Below the pieces are notes generated by a model. That model did no database searches. It was not told the origin of the DNA and saw only the letters and a list, made by a program, of their open reading frames with translations. This document shows positions 25,370-33,143 of a stretch of DNA of 33,143 nucleotides, in pieces. This stretch comes from Pseudomonadota bacterium. GTDB lineage: Bacteria > Pseudomonadota > Alphaproteobacteria > Micropepsales > Micropepsaceae. The position numbers and the translations under genes are program-made. The stretch is from NCBI GenBank assembly GCA_021804785.1, contig JAJZGY010000025.1, positions 1 through 33,143 of the forward strand, read 5' to 3'. Numbering within the stretch: position 1 is the stretch's first letter; each line of letters begins with the position of its first letter.

Positions 25370-26277
25370 GCTCCGCGCGGATGGGCCTGCGCATAGATCT
25401 GCAACAGCTGATCCGTTTCGAGTTTGGTGTAGGTCTGGGTCGTCGACAGGGAGGCATGCCCCAGAAGCTCCTGCACGGCACGCAGATCCCCACCCCCAGC
25501 CAAAATGTGGGTTGCGAAGGAGTGACGCAAGGCGTGTGGCGTAGCCCGGGCAGATAGTCCCAAGGCACCGCGCAGGTGCTGCATCAAGAGTTGCGCTTCG
25601 CGTGCCGACATCGGTTTTCCGGTGCGCGACACAAAGAGTGATGCCTCACGCGTCTGGACGAAAGGCACAAGCGCAGCATAATGGGCAATTGCTTCGCGTA
25701 CGACCGGGAGGAGCGGAACAACCCTTTCCTTTCGGCCCTTGCCGAGAATACTGAGGGTCTCGCCCAAGGGTACGTCACCACGCCGCAGCGACAAAGCCTC
25801 GGAAATGCGCAGCCCGGTGCCATAGAGCAGGGTGAGCAACGCGACGTCACGGGCAGCAAGCCACTGGACCGGATGCTCGGCTGCCGCCGCCAGCGTGCGT
25901 TCGGCATCACGTTCACTGAGGGGACGCGGCAGCGGGCGTGCGATGCGCGGCGTCCTCACGGCACGTGCGGCCGGATTGTCCAGCACATTTTCGCGTGCCA
26001 TATGCTTGAAGAAGCTGCGGACTGCGGCAAGTGCACGCTGTATGCCACGGGCCCCGAGGCCATCCCGTCGGCGGGCGGCGATAAAGGCACGGATATCACT
26101 CACCGAAAGAGCGGCCAGCGTCTCTTCCTCGATCACAGTCCCCAGATGGGCGGTAAGAAAATCAAGGAAACAGTCGAGATCATAACCATAGGCGACAAGC
26201 GTGTGAGGACTGGCTCTGCGCTCGTGAGCCAGGAATGCGAGCCAGTCGCGTTTTAGCGCTTCGGCAGATCGAGCCAT
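25366..26277 (-). CDS. xerC: Tyrosine recombinase XerC
   Basis: Site-specific recombinase of 303 residues that with XerD resolves chromosome dimers at dif. The N-terminal SAM-like core-binding domain (WLAFLAHERRASPHTLVAYGYDL) is followed by the catalytic domain with all active residues: R157 in GTGLRISEAL, the lysine in GKGRKERVVP, H248 and R251 in HALRHSFATHIL, H274 in LLGHASLSTTQ and nucleophile Y283. The length is normal. Its start overlaps the end of the DUF484 gene by 25 bases, the common alphaproteobacterial and gammaproteobacterial pairing. A phage or island integrase is unlikely because the context is all housekeeping and there is no adjacent tRNA or attachment repeat. Confidence 0.95.
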   Translation of the reverse strand: MARSAEALKRDWLAFLAHERRASPHTLVAYGYDLDCFLDFLTAHLGTVIEEETLAALSVSDIRAFIAARRRDGLGARGIQRALAAVRSFFKHMARENVLDNPAARAVRTPRIARPLPRPLSERDAERTLAAAAEHPVQWLAARDVALLTLLYGTGLRISEALSLRRGDVPLGETLSILGKGRKERVVPLLPVVREAIAHYAALVPFVQTREASLFVSRTGKPMSAREAQLLMQHLRGALGLSARATPHALRHSFATHILAGGGDLRAVQELLGHASLSTTQTYTKLETDQLLQIYAQAHPRGA

Positions 26278-26936
26278 GCCCTGATCGCTCGTTCCAGCGC
26301 CCGTGCAAAATATCCAATTTCTTCGGAGCTTTCTTCTCCTTCAAAGCAGAAAGGCGCGCGCGCTCCCAGCACAAAAACTGCGGGAGGCGTATCTGCTCCT
26401 AGCCGCAAGCGAAACACAGCCATGCTCCTGCAGCCGCGCCCGGCCGGCCCCAAAAGGACTTCTCCACCATTCGACAGGATCACGCCGCTTCCGTCTCGTC
26501 CCAGAATACGCAACACCACACCTGGCGCAACAAGGCGCACCCGCTGCGCTCCGGGAACGGCGCGGCAAGCCTCGCCTTCGATACAGATGCCGGCAAGATC
26601 CGCGCCAAAGGCATCGGGTGAGCCGACGGCAAGTCCCACCGCCTCCTCAAAACTGCGCGCGTCAAGAAGCTCGAGAAGAAGCCGTCTAACAGCCTCCCCA
26701 ATACCCTGGCGTGATCGGAGCCCGTCACATTCGGCTCTCAGCGCAGCATTCTCGCACACCAGCTGCTCAATCACGTGACGCTGCAGATCCCTGATCTCGC
26801 AATCGCGAAAGCGTTCCGGCAGCAGCATGGCCAACAATTCGCCGTCGGCAGCAAGACGCACCCGATTCAGGCGCACAAAGGCTTTTACTGCCTCGGCAGC
26901 GGCTTCAGCCGGATCTATAAGGGCTGCGCTTTCCAT
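26253..26936 (-). CDS. DUF484 family protein (GAF-like)
   Basis: Protein of 227 residues of the DUF484 family. Its N-terminus LLPERFRDCEIRDLQRHVIEQL is followed by a short coiled coil (ENAALRAECDGLRSR) and a degenerate GAF-like domain ending with FVLGARAPFCFEGEESSEEIGYFARALERAIRAWL, typical of the family. It is upstream of and overlapping xerC in the same operon. Function is not established. ATG 26936 is preferred over a GTG at 26975. Divergent from priA with 56 bases between the starts. Confidence 0.9.
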   Translation of the reverse strand: MESAALIDPAEAAAEAVKAFVRLNRVRLAADGELLAMLLPERFRDCEIRDLQRHVIEQLVCENAALRAECDGLRSRQGIGEAVRRLLLELLDARSFEEAVGLAVGSPDAFGADLAGICIEGEACRAVPGAQRVRLVAPGVVLRILGRDGSGVILSNGGEVLLGPAGRGCRSMAVFRLRLGADTPPAVFVLGARAPFCFEGEESSEEIGYFARALERAIRAWLDLPKR

Positions 26937-26992
26937 CGATAACAAGACCCGCCGGGATTGACCACAAAGAATCACTCTTCGAAAGTGTACCT

Positions 26993-29194
26993 ATGAATTC
27001 AGCCCGCTTGAAGCCTGCAGCTGCCGAGATTGGAACCAGGCCGGTGTCGGTTTTGTTGCCGTTGCCGCTGCCGGGTCCGTACGATTACCGTCTTTCGGAC
27101 GGCGTAACCGCTCCGCGCGGACTTCTGGTCGAGGCGCCCTTGGGTGCGCGCACGCAGCTTGGGGTTGTCTGGGGCAGCGGCAATGCGAAGATAGAGGCGC
27201 ACAGGCTCAAGACTGCAGTTCCGCTCGGCAACTATGCCTGTCTGCCAGAAGCCCTGTGTGACTTCGTCGACTGGGTGGCGCGCTACACCCTGAGCCCGCA
27301 AGGTTCGGTCCTCGCCCTCGCGCTGCGAGCCCGTGGCGCCTTTGACACAGAGACACCCCGCCTTGCCTATCGACGCTCATCGGTTACGCCGGCGCGTCTC
27401 AGTGACAAGCGCCAGCGTGTACTTGATGTGACAGCGGATGGTCTGGCCCGCAGCATCGCAGCAATTGCAGAGGAGGCCAATGTCTCGTCCGCCATTGTAC
27501 GGGCCCTTGTCGCAGCGGGTGCACTGATCGCTGACGCACTACCTGAATTCGTACCACTACCCGTTCCGCAGCCGGATTTTGCCGTGCCAGTTCTGCGCAA
27601 CGAGCAGCACAGCGCCGCCGAGGCCTTGCGCGAGGCCGTTATGGCAAGGAATTTTTCGGTCTCGCTGCTCGATGGTGTAACCGGCTCCGGCAAGACCGAG
27701 ACCTATTTCGAGGCGGTGGCAGAGGCTCTCAGGCTGGGCCGGCAGGTGTTGATACTGCTCCCCGAAATCGCCCTCAGCGTCCAGTTTTTGGAACGCTTTG
27801 CCGCGCGCTTTGGCGTGCCCCCAGCGGAATGGCATTCCGATCTGGGTCACACGGAGCGAAAGCGTGTTTATCGCGCCGTGCTTGGAGGCGAGGCCCGCGT
27901 TGTAGTAGGTGCGCGCTCAGCACTTTTTTTGCCGTTTCAGGATCTGGGTCTCATCATCGTCGATGAGGAGCACGAGCAGGCATATAAGCAGGAAGAGGGC
28001 GTCATCTACCACGCGCGTGACATGGCGGTGGTGCGTGGACGCATCTCATCTTCGGCCGTGGTCCTTGTCAGTGCAACGCCTTCACTGGAGAGCTATGTCA
28101 ATGCCCAGGCTGGCCGTTATCGCTGGCTGAAGCTGGCTGCGCGACACGGCGTGGCGAAATTGCCCAGGATCGATCTCATCGATTTGCGTCAGCATCGCCC
28201 GGAGCCTGGCCAATGGATGTCTCCGGTACTGATCGACGCGCTGCGAACGACGCTGGAAGAGGGCGAACAGTCCCTGCTTTTTCTGAACCGGCGCGGCTAC
28301 GCTCCCCTGACACTGTGTGCGCAATGCGGTCATAAGTTCACCTGCCATCAATGTTCAGCCTGGCTCGTCGAGCATCGCTATCACCGCCGCCTCGTCTGTC
28401 ATCATTGTGGGCAGGACACCCCAATGCCCACCGTCTGTCCTCATTGTGGCGCGCAGGACAGTCTGATCGCCTGTGGCCCAGGCGTGGAACGTCTGGCTGA
28501 AGAGTTCGTCCAGCATTTTCCCGAAGCCCGCATGGCCATCGCCTCATCCGACACCATGCATGGGCCGGCGGAACTACAGGCTGCTATCCATGCCATGTCC
28601 CGCGGTGAAATCGAGGTTTTGATCGGCACGCAGATGATCGCCAAAGGCCATCACTTTCCCAATCTTACCCTCGTGGGTGTGATCGACGCCGACCTCGGCT
28701 CCGCGGACGGCGACGTCCGCGTGCGCGAACGAACCTTTCAGCTTCTGCACCAGGTCGCGGGGCGCGCAGGGCGCGCGGCTAAGCCCGGTAGAGTCCTGGT
28801 GCAAACCCACAGCCCCGAAGATGTAGTGCTGCAGGCGGTGGCGGCAGCGGATCGCGATGTTTTTTATGATCAGGAGCGGCGTTTGCGGGAGCGCACCCAC
28901 GCCCCACCCTTTGGCCGACTTGCCGCCCTCATCCTGTCCGGAGTTAACGGCGATGCTGTCCGAACGATGGGCAAGCGTTTGGCACAGGAGGCACCCGCGG
29001 CCCGCGGCGTCAGGATCTGGGGACCAACACCGGCCTTCTATCAGCTTTTACGCGGTCGCACGCGAGAGCGCCTTCTGGTGCAGGCGGAACGATCGGTCGA
29101 TGTACAGGCCTATCTGCGTCAATGGCTGGGGCCCATCAAACTGCCTGCCAGCGTCCGCCTGGTGATCGATATCGATCCGATCAGTTTCTTCTAG
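26993..29194 (+). CDS. priA: Primosomal protein N' (replication restart helicase PriA)
   Basis: ATP-dependent 3'-5' helicase of 733 residues that reloads the replisome at stalled forks. The N-terminal 3'-end-binding domain is followed by Walker A GVTGSGKTETY (228-238), DEEH box (324-327), VSATPS and a zinc region with eight cysteines at 442, 445, 451, 454, 469, 472, 482 and 485. Then GTQMIAKGHHFPNLTLVG and HQVAGRAGR, helicase motifs V and VI, are intact. Length is normal. The start ATG 26993 is close to the divergent DUF484 start. It is convergent with leuC with five bases between the stops. Confidence 0.97.
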   Translation: MNSARLKPAAAEIGTRPVSVLLPLPLPGPYDYRLSDGVTAPRGLLVEAPLGARTQLGVVWGSGNAKIEAHRLKTAVPLGNYACLPEALCDFVDWVARYTLSPQGSVLALALRARGAFDTETPRLAYRRSSVTPARLSDKRQRVLDVTADGLARSIAAIAEEANVSSAIVRALVAAGALIADALPEFVPLPVPQPDFAVPVLRNEQHSAAEALREAVMARNFSVSLLDGVTGSGKTETYFEAVAEALRLGRQVLILLPEIALSVQFLERFAARFGVPPAEWHSDLGHTERKRVYRAVLGGEARVVVGARSALFLPFQDLGLIIVDEEHEQAYKQEEGVIYHARDMAVVRGRISSSAVVLVSATPSLESYVNAQAGRYRWLKLAARHGVAKLPRIDLIDLRQHRPEPGQWMSPVLIDALRTTLEEGEQSLLFLNRRGYAPLTLCAQCGHKFTCHQCSAWLVEHRYHRRLVCHHCGQDTPMPTVCPHCGAQDSLIACGPGVERLAEEFVQHFPEARMAIASSDTMHGPAELQAAIHAMSRGEIEVLIGTQMIAKGHHFPNLTLVGVIDADLGSADGDVRVRERTFQLLHQVAGRAGRAAKPGRVLVQTHSPEDVVLQAVAAADRDVFYDQERRLRERTHAPPFGRLAALILSGVNGDAVRTMGKRLAQEAPAARGVRIWGPTPAFYQLLRGRTRERLLVQAERSVDVQAYLRQWLGPIKLPASVRLVIDIDPISFF

Positions 29195-29199
29195 GCAGG

Positions 29200-30606
29200 C
29201 TATTTGCCTGCGAGCTCGCGCACATCGACAAGGTGGCCGGCAATGGCAGCAGCCGCAGCCATGGCCGGGCTCATCAGATGCGTACGCCCGCCCCGGCCCT
29301 GTCGTCCTTCGAAATTACGGTTTGACGTCGAGGCGCAGCGCTCACCAGGAGCCAGACGATCAGCGTTCATAGCCAGACACATCGAGCAGCCAGGTTCGCG
29401 CCACTCGAATCCGGATTCGATGAAGATGCGATCAAGGCCTTCCGCTTCAGCCTGCTCTTTCACCAGCCCGGAGCCGGGAACAACCATGGCCCCGACATGC
29501 GGCGCCACCTTTTTGCCGCGCACGATCGCAGCTGCCGCACGCAGATCCTCGATGCGGCCATTGGTGCAGGAGCCGATGAAAACGCGATCAATGCGGACCG
29601 TGTTCAGTGCCGTTCCCGGTACGAGGTCCATATAGGCAAGGGCGCGCTCGATGCCGCTCCGCCGGTTGGCGTCCGTTTCTTTCAGGGGATCAGGGACCAC
29701 GGCGTCAATGGTGAGCCCCTGTTCGGGCGATGTGCCCCAGGTCACCATGGGGGCCACGGCGGCCGCATCAATGATAATTTCCTGATCGAACTGAGCTTCC
29801 GGATCAGAATTCAGCGTGCGCCAATATTTGAGGGCTGCCTCATAAGCCGCGCCCTTGGGCGCACGGGGGCGGCCCGCGACATAGGCGAAGGTGGTCTGGT
29901 CAGGCGCAACCAGGCCCGCGCGCGCGCCGGCCTCGATGGTCATGTTGCATAAGCTCATGCGCCCTTCCATCGAAAGCGCGCGCACCGCCTCGCCGGCATA
30001 TTCGATGACATAGCCCGTACCACCAGCGGTACCAATGCGGGCAATGATGGCGAGCGCGAGATCCTTGGCAGACACGCCCTGCGCGAGCCGGCCATTGACC
30101 GTCACCCGCATGTTTTTGGACTTGGGCATAGCCAGTGTCTGGGTGGCAAGAACATGCTCAACCTCCGACGTACCAATGCCGAATGCCAATGCCCCAAAAG
30201 CACCATGGGTTGAGGTGTGAGAATCGCCACAGACAATGGTGGTACCGGGCAAGGTCCAGCCCTGCTCGGGACCAACGATATGGACGATACCCTGGCGGAT
30301 ATCGTTCATGGCTAGATATTCAATGCCGAACGCAGCAGCATTCTCTTCCAGCGTACGGACCTGCAGCGCCGCTTCGGGATCAGCGATGGGTTTGTCCCGA
30401 TCCTTGGTCGGAACATTGTGATCGGCAACTGCGAGCGTCAGATCAGGCCGGCGCACCTTGCGCCCGGCATGGCGCAGGCCTTCAAACGCTTGGGGGCTCG
30501 TGACCTCATGCACCAGATGGCGGTCAATATAAATGATCGGCGACGCCCCTTGCGGCGCAGCTACCAGGTGGGCATCCCAGATTTTGTCATACAGCGTTTT
30601 GGCCAT
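29200..30606 (-). CDS. leuC: 3-isopropylmalate dehydratase large subunit
   Basis: Aconitase-family enzyme of 468 residues that isomerises 2-isopropylmalate to 3-isopropylmalate in leucine synthesis, acting with LeuD. The [4Fe-4S] ligands are C347 in IGSCTNGR and C407 and C410 in PGCSMC, the same numbers as in E. coli LeuC. Other motifs: [28 protein letters not shown] and [16 protein letters not shown]. leuD is not downstream here, as priA is convergent, so it must be elsewhere. It lies 10 bases after the HIG1 gene on the same strand, so they may share a transcript. Confidence 0.97.
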   Translation of the reverse strand: MAKTLYDKIWDAHLVAAPQGASPIIYIDRHLVHEVTSPQAFEGLRHAGRKVRRPDLTLAVADHNVPTKDRDKPIADPEAALQVRTLEENAAAFGIEYLAMNDIRQGIVHIVGPEQGWTLPGTTIVCGDSHTSTHGAFGALAFGIGTSEVEHVLATQTLAMPKSKNMRVTVNGRLAQGVSAKDLALAIIARIGTAGGTGYVIEYAGEAVRALSMEGRMSLCNMTIEAGARAGLVAPDQTTFAYVAGRPRAPKGAAYEAALKYWRTLNSDPEAQFDQEIIIDAAAVAPMVTWGTSPEQGLTIDAVVPDPLKETDANRRSGIERALAYMDLVPGTALNTVRIDRVFIGSCTNGRIEDLRAAAAIVRGKKVAPHVGAMVVPGSGLVKEQAEAEGLDRIFIESGFEWREPGCSMCLAMNADRLAPGERCASTSNRNFEGRQGRGGRTHLMSPAMAAAAAIAGHLVDVRELAGK

Positions 30607-30616
30607 GTTTCACGTC

Positions 30617-30808
30617 TTATTTGTGTGCAAAGTAGAAAACTGCAAGCATAATTAGTATGGTTACAAACTGTGCCAATACGCGCATGCGCATCAGCCGATT
30701 GGACCAGCTACGAGCCTTAGCACCCTCGACAAACAAGGTCGACAGGCCAAGAATCAGAATGACGACAACAATTGCCATCCCGATGCCGACAAAGATCAAA
30801 CCAGTCAC
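30617..30808 (-). CDS. HIG1-domain twin-transmembrane protein
   Basis: Small inner-membrane protein of 63 residues with two helices, LIFVGIGMAIVVVILILGL and AQFVTILIMLAVFYF, joined by a basic loop EGAKARSWSNRLMRMRV. This is the hypoxia-induced-protein (HIG1) layout widespread in alphaproteobacteria and mitochondria, where members associate with respiratory complexes. The start is GTG 30808, four bases after AGGAAGG; an upstream ATG at 30871 would add 21 non-conserved residues. It is followed by leuC after 10 bases. Family call good; the bacterial role is not settled. Confidence 0.85.
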   Translation of the reverse strand: MTGLIFVGIGMAIVVVILILGLSTLFVEGAKARSWSNRLMRMRVLAQFVTILIMLAVFYFAHK

Positions 30809-30930
30809 GTAACCTTCCTTCGCAGGCCGGCACATGGAGAAGCCACCGTCAGGCTCCGTGCGGCATGCCATTGAGGTCCATGGTAGATTCGCTTAGGAGC
30901 TTTGACAAATGGGAGGTAGGAACCCTCAGC

Positions 30931-31944
30931 ATGGACAAGATCCCCCCTGAACTCCTGGCCCGCGCAGAACAGGGAGATGGCGAAGCGCAGATCGCGCTTG
31001 GCCGCAAATTCGATGCAGAAGGCCAGGTGGCGCTGGCGCGCGGCTGGTTTGCGCGTGCCGCCAAGACCGGATACCGCGACGGGCTGCGTGAGCTGGCCAC
31101 CAATCTTCTGATCCGCCTGCCGATCGTTGAACATGACGGACTGGGCATGATGCAGGCAGCCGCCCGCGACGGTGACGCCCTGGCGGCCTATTACTGGGGC
31201 CTTCTGACTGCCGAGGCCAGGTTTGCCGAACGCTGGCAGGTTGGAATCGCCTGCCTTGGCGACGCCGCCGAACGTGGGCTCGCCATTGCCCGTGAGGAGC
31301 TACAACTTTTGGCGCCAGAAGGGGTTTCCAGATTTGCCGTGGATGGCTTTGTCAGCCCACTGCCACTGGAATTCATCTGCCAGGTGCCTCGGATCGCCAT
31401 CATTCGCGGCTGCCTGCGCAGTGATCTGTGCGACTGGTTGATCCTTAAGAACCGCGATAAGGGTACACGTGCGCCGGTTCATGACCCCGCCAGTGGCCAG
31501 CACCGCATCGAATATGCACGCTCCAACAGTCACGTGATCTGCGATCTGCCCAATAAGAGCATGGTGGTTACGCTGTTGCGGGCACGGATACTGGCCAGCA
31601 TTTCACCGGCAGCTCGGCCTGAACTGACCACACTCCTGTACTACCGTCCTGGCGAAGAGTTCTTGCCGCATTACGATTTCTTTGACTTGAGCAATCCGGG
31701 CTCGGCCCGCGAAGTCGCGCAAAAGGGCCAACGCAGCGTCACCTGCCTTGTCTATCTCAATGACGACTATCAGGGCGGCGAAACCGAATTTCTCAAGATC
31801 GGCCTCAACCACCGTGGGCGCAAGGGCGATGCGCTGGTGTTCTGGAACTTGCGGGCCGATGGCCGACCGGATCCTCTGACCTATCACGCCGGCCGGCCCA
31901 CAATCTCGGGCGAGAAATGGGTCGTATCGCAGTGGCTGCGCTAA
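30931..31944 (+). CDS. Prolyl-4-hydroxylase-type 2OG-Fe(II) oxygenase with Sel1-like N-terminus
   Basis: Protein of 337 residues. Residues 1-130 have helical Sel1/TPR-like repeats (EAQIALGRKFDAEGQVALARGWFARAA, DALAAYYWGLLTAEARFAE). Residues about 150-337 form the oxygenase domain with iron ligands H247 and D249 in HYDFFD and H319 in YHAGRP, and the 2-oxoglutarate-binding K329 in GEKWVVSQWLR. YLNDDYQGGETEF is the usual P4H strand. ATG 30931 follows GGAGGTAGG by ten bases; ATG 30883 is an alternative. It likely hydroxylates proline or another residue of a protein. Convergent with gloA, three bases between the stops. Confidence 0.9.
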   Translation: MDKIPPELLARAEQGDGEAQIALGRKFDAEGQVALARGWFARAAKTGYRDGLRELATNLLIRLPIVEHDGLGMMQAAARDGDALAAYYWGLLTAEARFAERWQVGIACLGDAAERGLAIAREELQLLAPEGVSRFAVDGFVSPLPLEFICQVPRIAIIRGCLRSDLCDWLILKNRDKGTRAPVHDPASGQHRIEYARSNSHVICDLPNKSMVVTLLRARILASISPAARPELTTLLYYRPGEEFLPHYDFFDLSNPGSAREVAQKGQRSVTCLVYLNDDYQGGETEFLKIGLNHRGRKGDALVFWNLRADGRPDPLTYHAGRPTISGEKWVVSQWLR

Positions 31945-31947
31945 GTC

Positions 31948-32388
31948 TTACCAGCTCCCGGTGTTGGGCATAGAAGCCCAGGGCTCAGCTGGAGCCTTGG
32001 GCGGACCCGCCTGCAGGAGCTCAATGGAGATCCCGTCGGGAGAGCGCACAAATGCCATGTGTCCATCACGTGGCGGCCGGTTGATGGTCACACCACCATC
32101 CATCAGACGCTGGCAGATGGCGTAGATGTCCTCCACCCGATAGGCCAGATGTCCGAAGTTGCGCCCGCCACCATAGTCTTCCGGATCCCAGTTAAAGGTC
32201 AGTTCGACTAGCGGAGCCTGATTGGCTTCGGCCAGCTTCAGATCCTCTGGAGCGCACAGGAAGACAAGGGTAAAGCGTCCCTTTTCGTTGTCGACGCGAC
32301 GAACTTCCTTCAGTCCAAGCTTGGCACAATAAAAGTCCAGACTGGCGGAAAGGTCCGATACCCGGACCATGGTGTGCAAGTAGCGCAT
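31948..32388 (-). CDS. gloA: Lactoylglutathione lyase (glyoxalase I)
   Basis: VOC-fold metalloenzyme of 146 residues that converts the hemithioacetal of methylglyoxal and glutathione to S-lactoylglutathione. The metal ligands are in place: H5 in LHTMVRV, E62 in VELTFNW, H80 in GHLAYRV and E123 in SIELLQ. FYCAKLGLKEVRR and NFGHLAYRVEDIYA are family motifs. The start is ATG 32388, where GGAG is properly spaced; the ATGs at 32403 and 32400 are too far upstream. The length slightly exceeds the E. coli enzyme because of a Pro-rich tail. It lies downstream of mutS on the same strand after about 165 bases. Confidence 0.93.
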   Translation of the reverse strand: MRYLHTMVRVSDLSASLDFYCAKLGLKEVRRVDNEKGRFTLVFLCAPEDLKLAEANQAPLVELTFNWDPEDYGGGRNFGHLAYRVEDIYAICQRLMDGGVTINRPPRDGHMAFVRSPDGISIELLQAGPPKAPAEPWASMPNTGSW

Positions 32389-32553
32389 AGTACTCTCCAT
32401 CAATGTGTACAGGCCAGGACGTCGACGCCACCATCATTCAAGCTCTCAGGAGCGATGGCAACGGCGGGCGCGATCTACCTGTGCAACTTTAGCGGCGCGT
32501 GCCGCTTCTGCCCTGCGCTATTCTGCCGTGCAGCGCAGGTGTGCCGAGCCAGA

Positions 32554-33143
32554 TCACGATTGGCCGGTGAGTTTCGACTTGAGCTCGTAAATGAGCTCAA
32601 GCGCCTGCCGCGGTGTCAGGCTGTCGGGCGTAGCAGCAGCCACCATGGCCTCGAGCTCCGAGGGCTGGCTTTTGGGTTGGGAATTCTGGGTCACCGCCGT
32701 CGAGAACAAGGGCAAATCGTCGATACGTGCCAGCGGCTTGTGCCCCTCGCGTCCGTCCTCCAGCGCCTTGAGCACAAGTTCGGCGCGGGCGATGACGGCC
32801 GGGGGGAGCCCCGCAAGCTTGGCAACATGGATGCCGTAAGAGCGGTCGGCGGCGCCCGCTGTCACCTCATGCAAAAAGACGATGCTATCATTCCATTCGC
32901 GCACGCGCATCGTCACGCAGGTCATCGCTTCAAGCCTGTCGCTGAGCGCCGTCATCTCGTGATAATGGGTTGCAAAAAGCGCCCGGGCGCGATTTATCTC
33001 ACACAGATGTTCGGCAGCAGCCCAAGCAATGGCAAGTCCATCATAGGTTGCGGTGCCGCGGCCAATCTCATCGAGAATCACCAGCGAGCGTTCGCTTGCC
33101 TGATTGAGAATGGCGGCGGTTTCGACCATTTCAACCATGAAGG
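32554..33143 (-). CDS. mutS: DNA mismatch repair protein MutS, C-terminal part, truncated by the window end
   Basis: The last 196 or so residues of MutS are visible; the rest lies beyond the right edge. The ATPase segment starts FMVEMVETA, then [26 protein letters not shown] (Walker B and the D-loop), LFATHYHEM and [13 protein letters not shown], all diagnostic of MutS. The C-terminal tail ends with [18 protein letters not shown], the conserved dimerisation helix-turn-helix tail. The Walker A motif is outside. The internal ATG at 33138 is not a start; the frame is open to the window edge. Confidence 0.97.
   Translation of the reverse strand, partial: FMVEMVETAAILNQASERSLVILDEIGRGTATYDGLAIAWAAAEHLCEINRARALFATHYHEMTALSDRLEAMTCVTMRVREWNDSIVFLHEVTAGAADRSYGIHVAKLAGLPPAVIARAELVLKALEDGREGHKPLARIDDLPLFSTAVTQNSQPKSQPSELEAMVAAATPDSLTPRQALELIYELKSKLTGQS

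Noticed and set aside
25366..26277. Tyrosine recombinase as evidence for a mobile island or phage
   Set aside because: Sequence and DUF484 neighbour show housekeeping XerC; no attachment repeats or phage genes are near.

Overview
The window looks like chromosomal DNA of a Gram-negative alphaproteobacterium. It is GC-rich, encodes an outer-membrane carbohydrate porin and other exported proteins, and carries a HIG1-type twin-transmembrane protein, a DUF484/XerC/PriA/LeuC block, adjacent psd and pssA, and ECF promoters of the GGAA-N17-CGTT type. I cannot fix the order or genus. No phage, insertion sequence, CRISPR array or plasmid function was seen, and the tyrosine recombinase is the housekeeping XerC.

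Layout. 1-3.5 kb: end of an unknown gene, a strong hairpin, a YajR-type MFS transporter, then a TetR regulator followed by an unusually long glutathione S-transferase-like protein. 3.6-8.0 kb: a carbohydrate porin convergent with a 1036-residue exported beta-propeller protein with Asp-boxes. 8.0-11.0 kb: UppP convergent with an ArnT/GT83-type membrane glycosyltransferase, both tied to undecaprenyl-phosphate chemistry. 11.3-13.6 kb: katG behind a near-perfect Fur-family (PerR/Irr-like) palindrome. 13.6-18.3 kb: the most interesting part, an exported subtilisin-like protease divergent from an ECF sigma factor, its anti-sigma factor, a small outer-membrane barrel protein and an exported protein with six tandem octapeptides and a leucine-heptad coiled coil. 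Two near-identical GGAAGAA-N14-CGTTA promoter candidates lie in front of the sigma gene and the barrel gene. 18.6-19.5 kb: an AraC-family pseudogene with one nonsense codon and two frameshifts. 19.6-25.4 kb: an acyl-CoA dehydrogenase, tRNA-Thr(CGT), psd-pssA for phosphatidylethanolamine synthesis, and a tight three-gene operon (AttH/CrtC-like protein, APH-type phosphotransferase, unknown helical protein). 25.4-33.1 kb: housekeeping genes xerC, DUF484, priA, leuC, HIG1, a prolyl-4-hydroxylase-type oxygenase, gloA and the 3' end of mutS.

The candidate undescribed system is the 13.6-18.3 kb cluster. I read it as an envelope-stress or surface-assembly regulon: the anti-sigma factor would hold the sigma factor until a periplasmic signal, and the sigma factor would then drive its own operon and the surface genes. 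Both exported neighbours (protease and coiled-coil protein) carry Gly/Pro-rich low-complexity segments right after the signal peptide. The gene content and promoter motifs are seen in the sequence; the regulatory circuit and shared function are inference.
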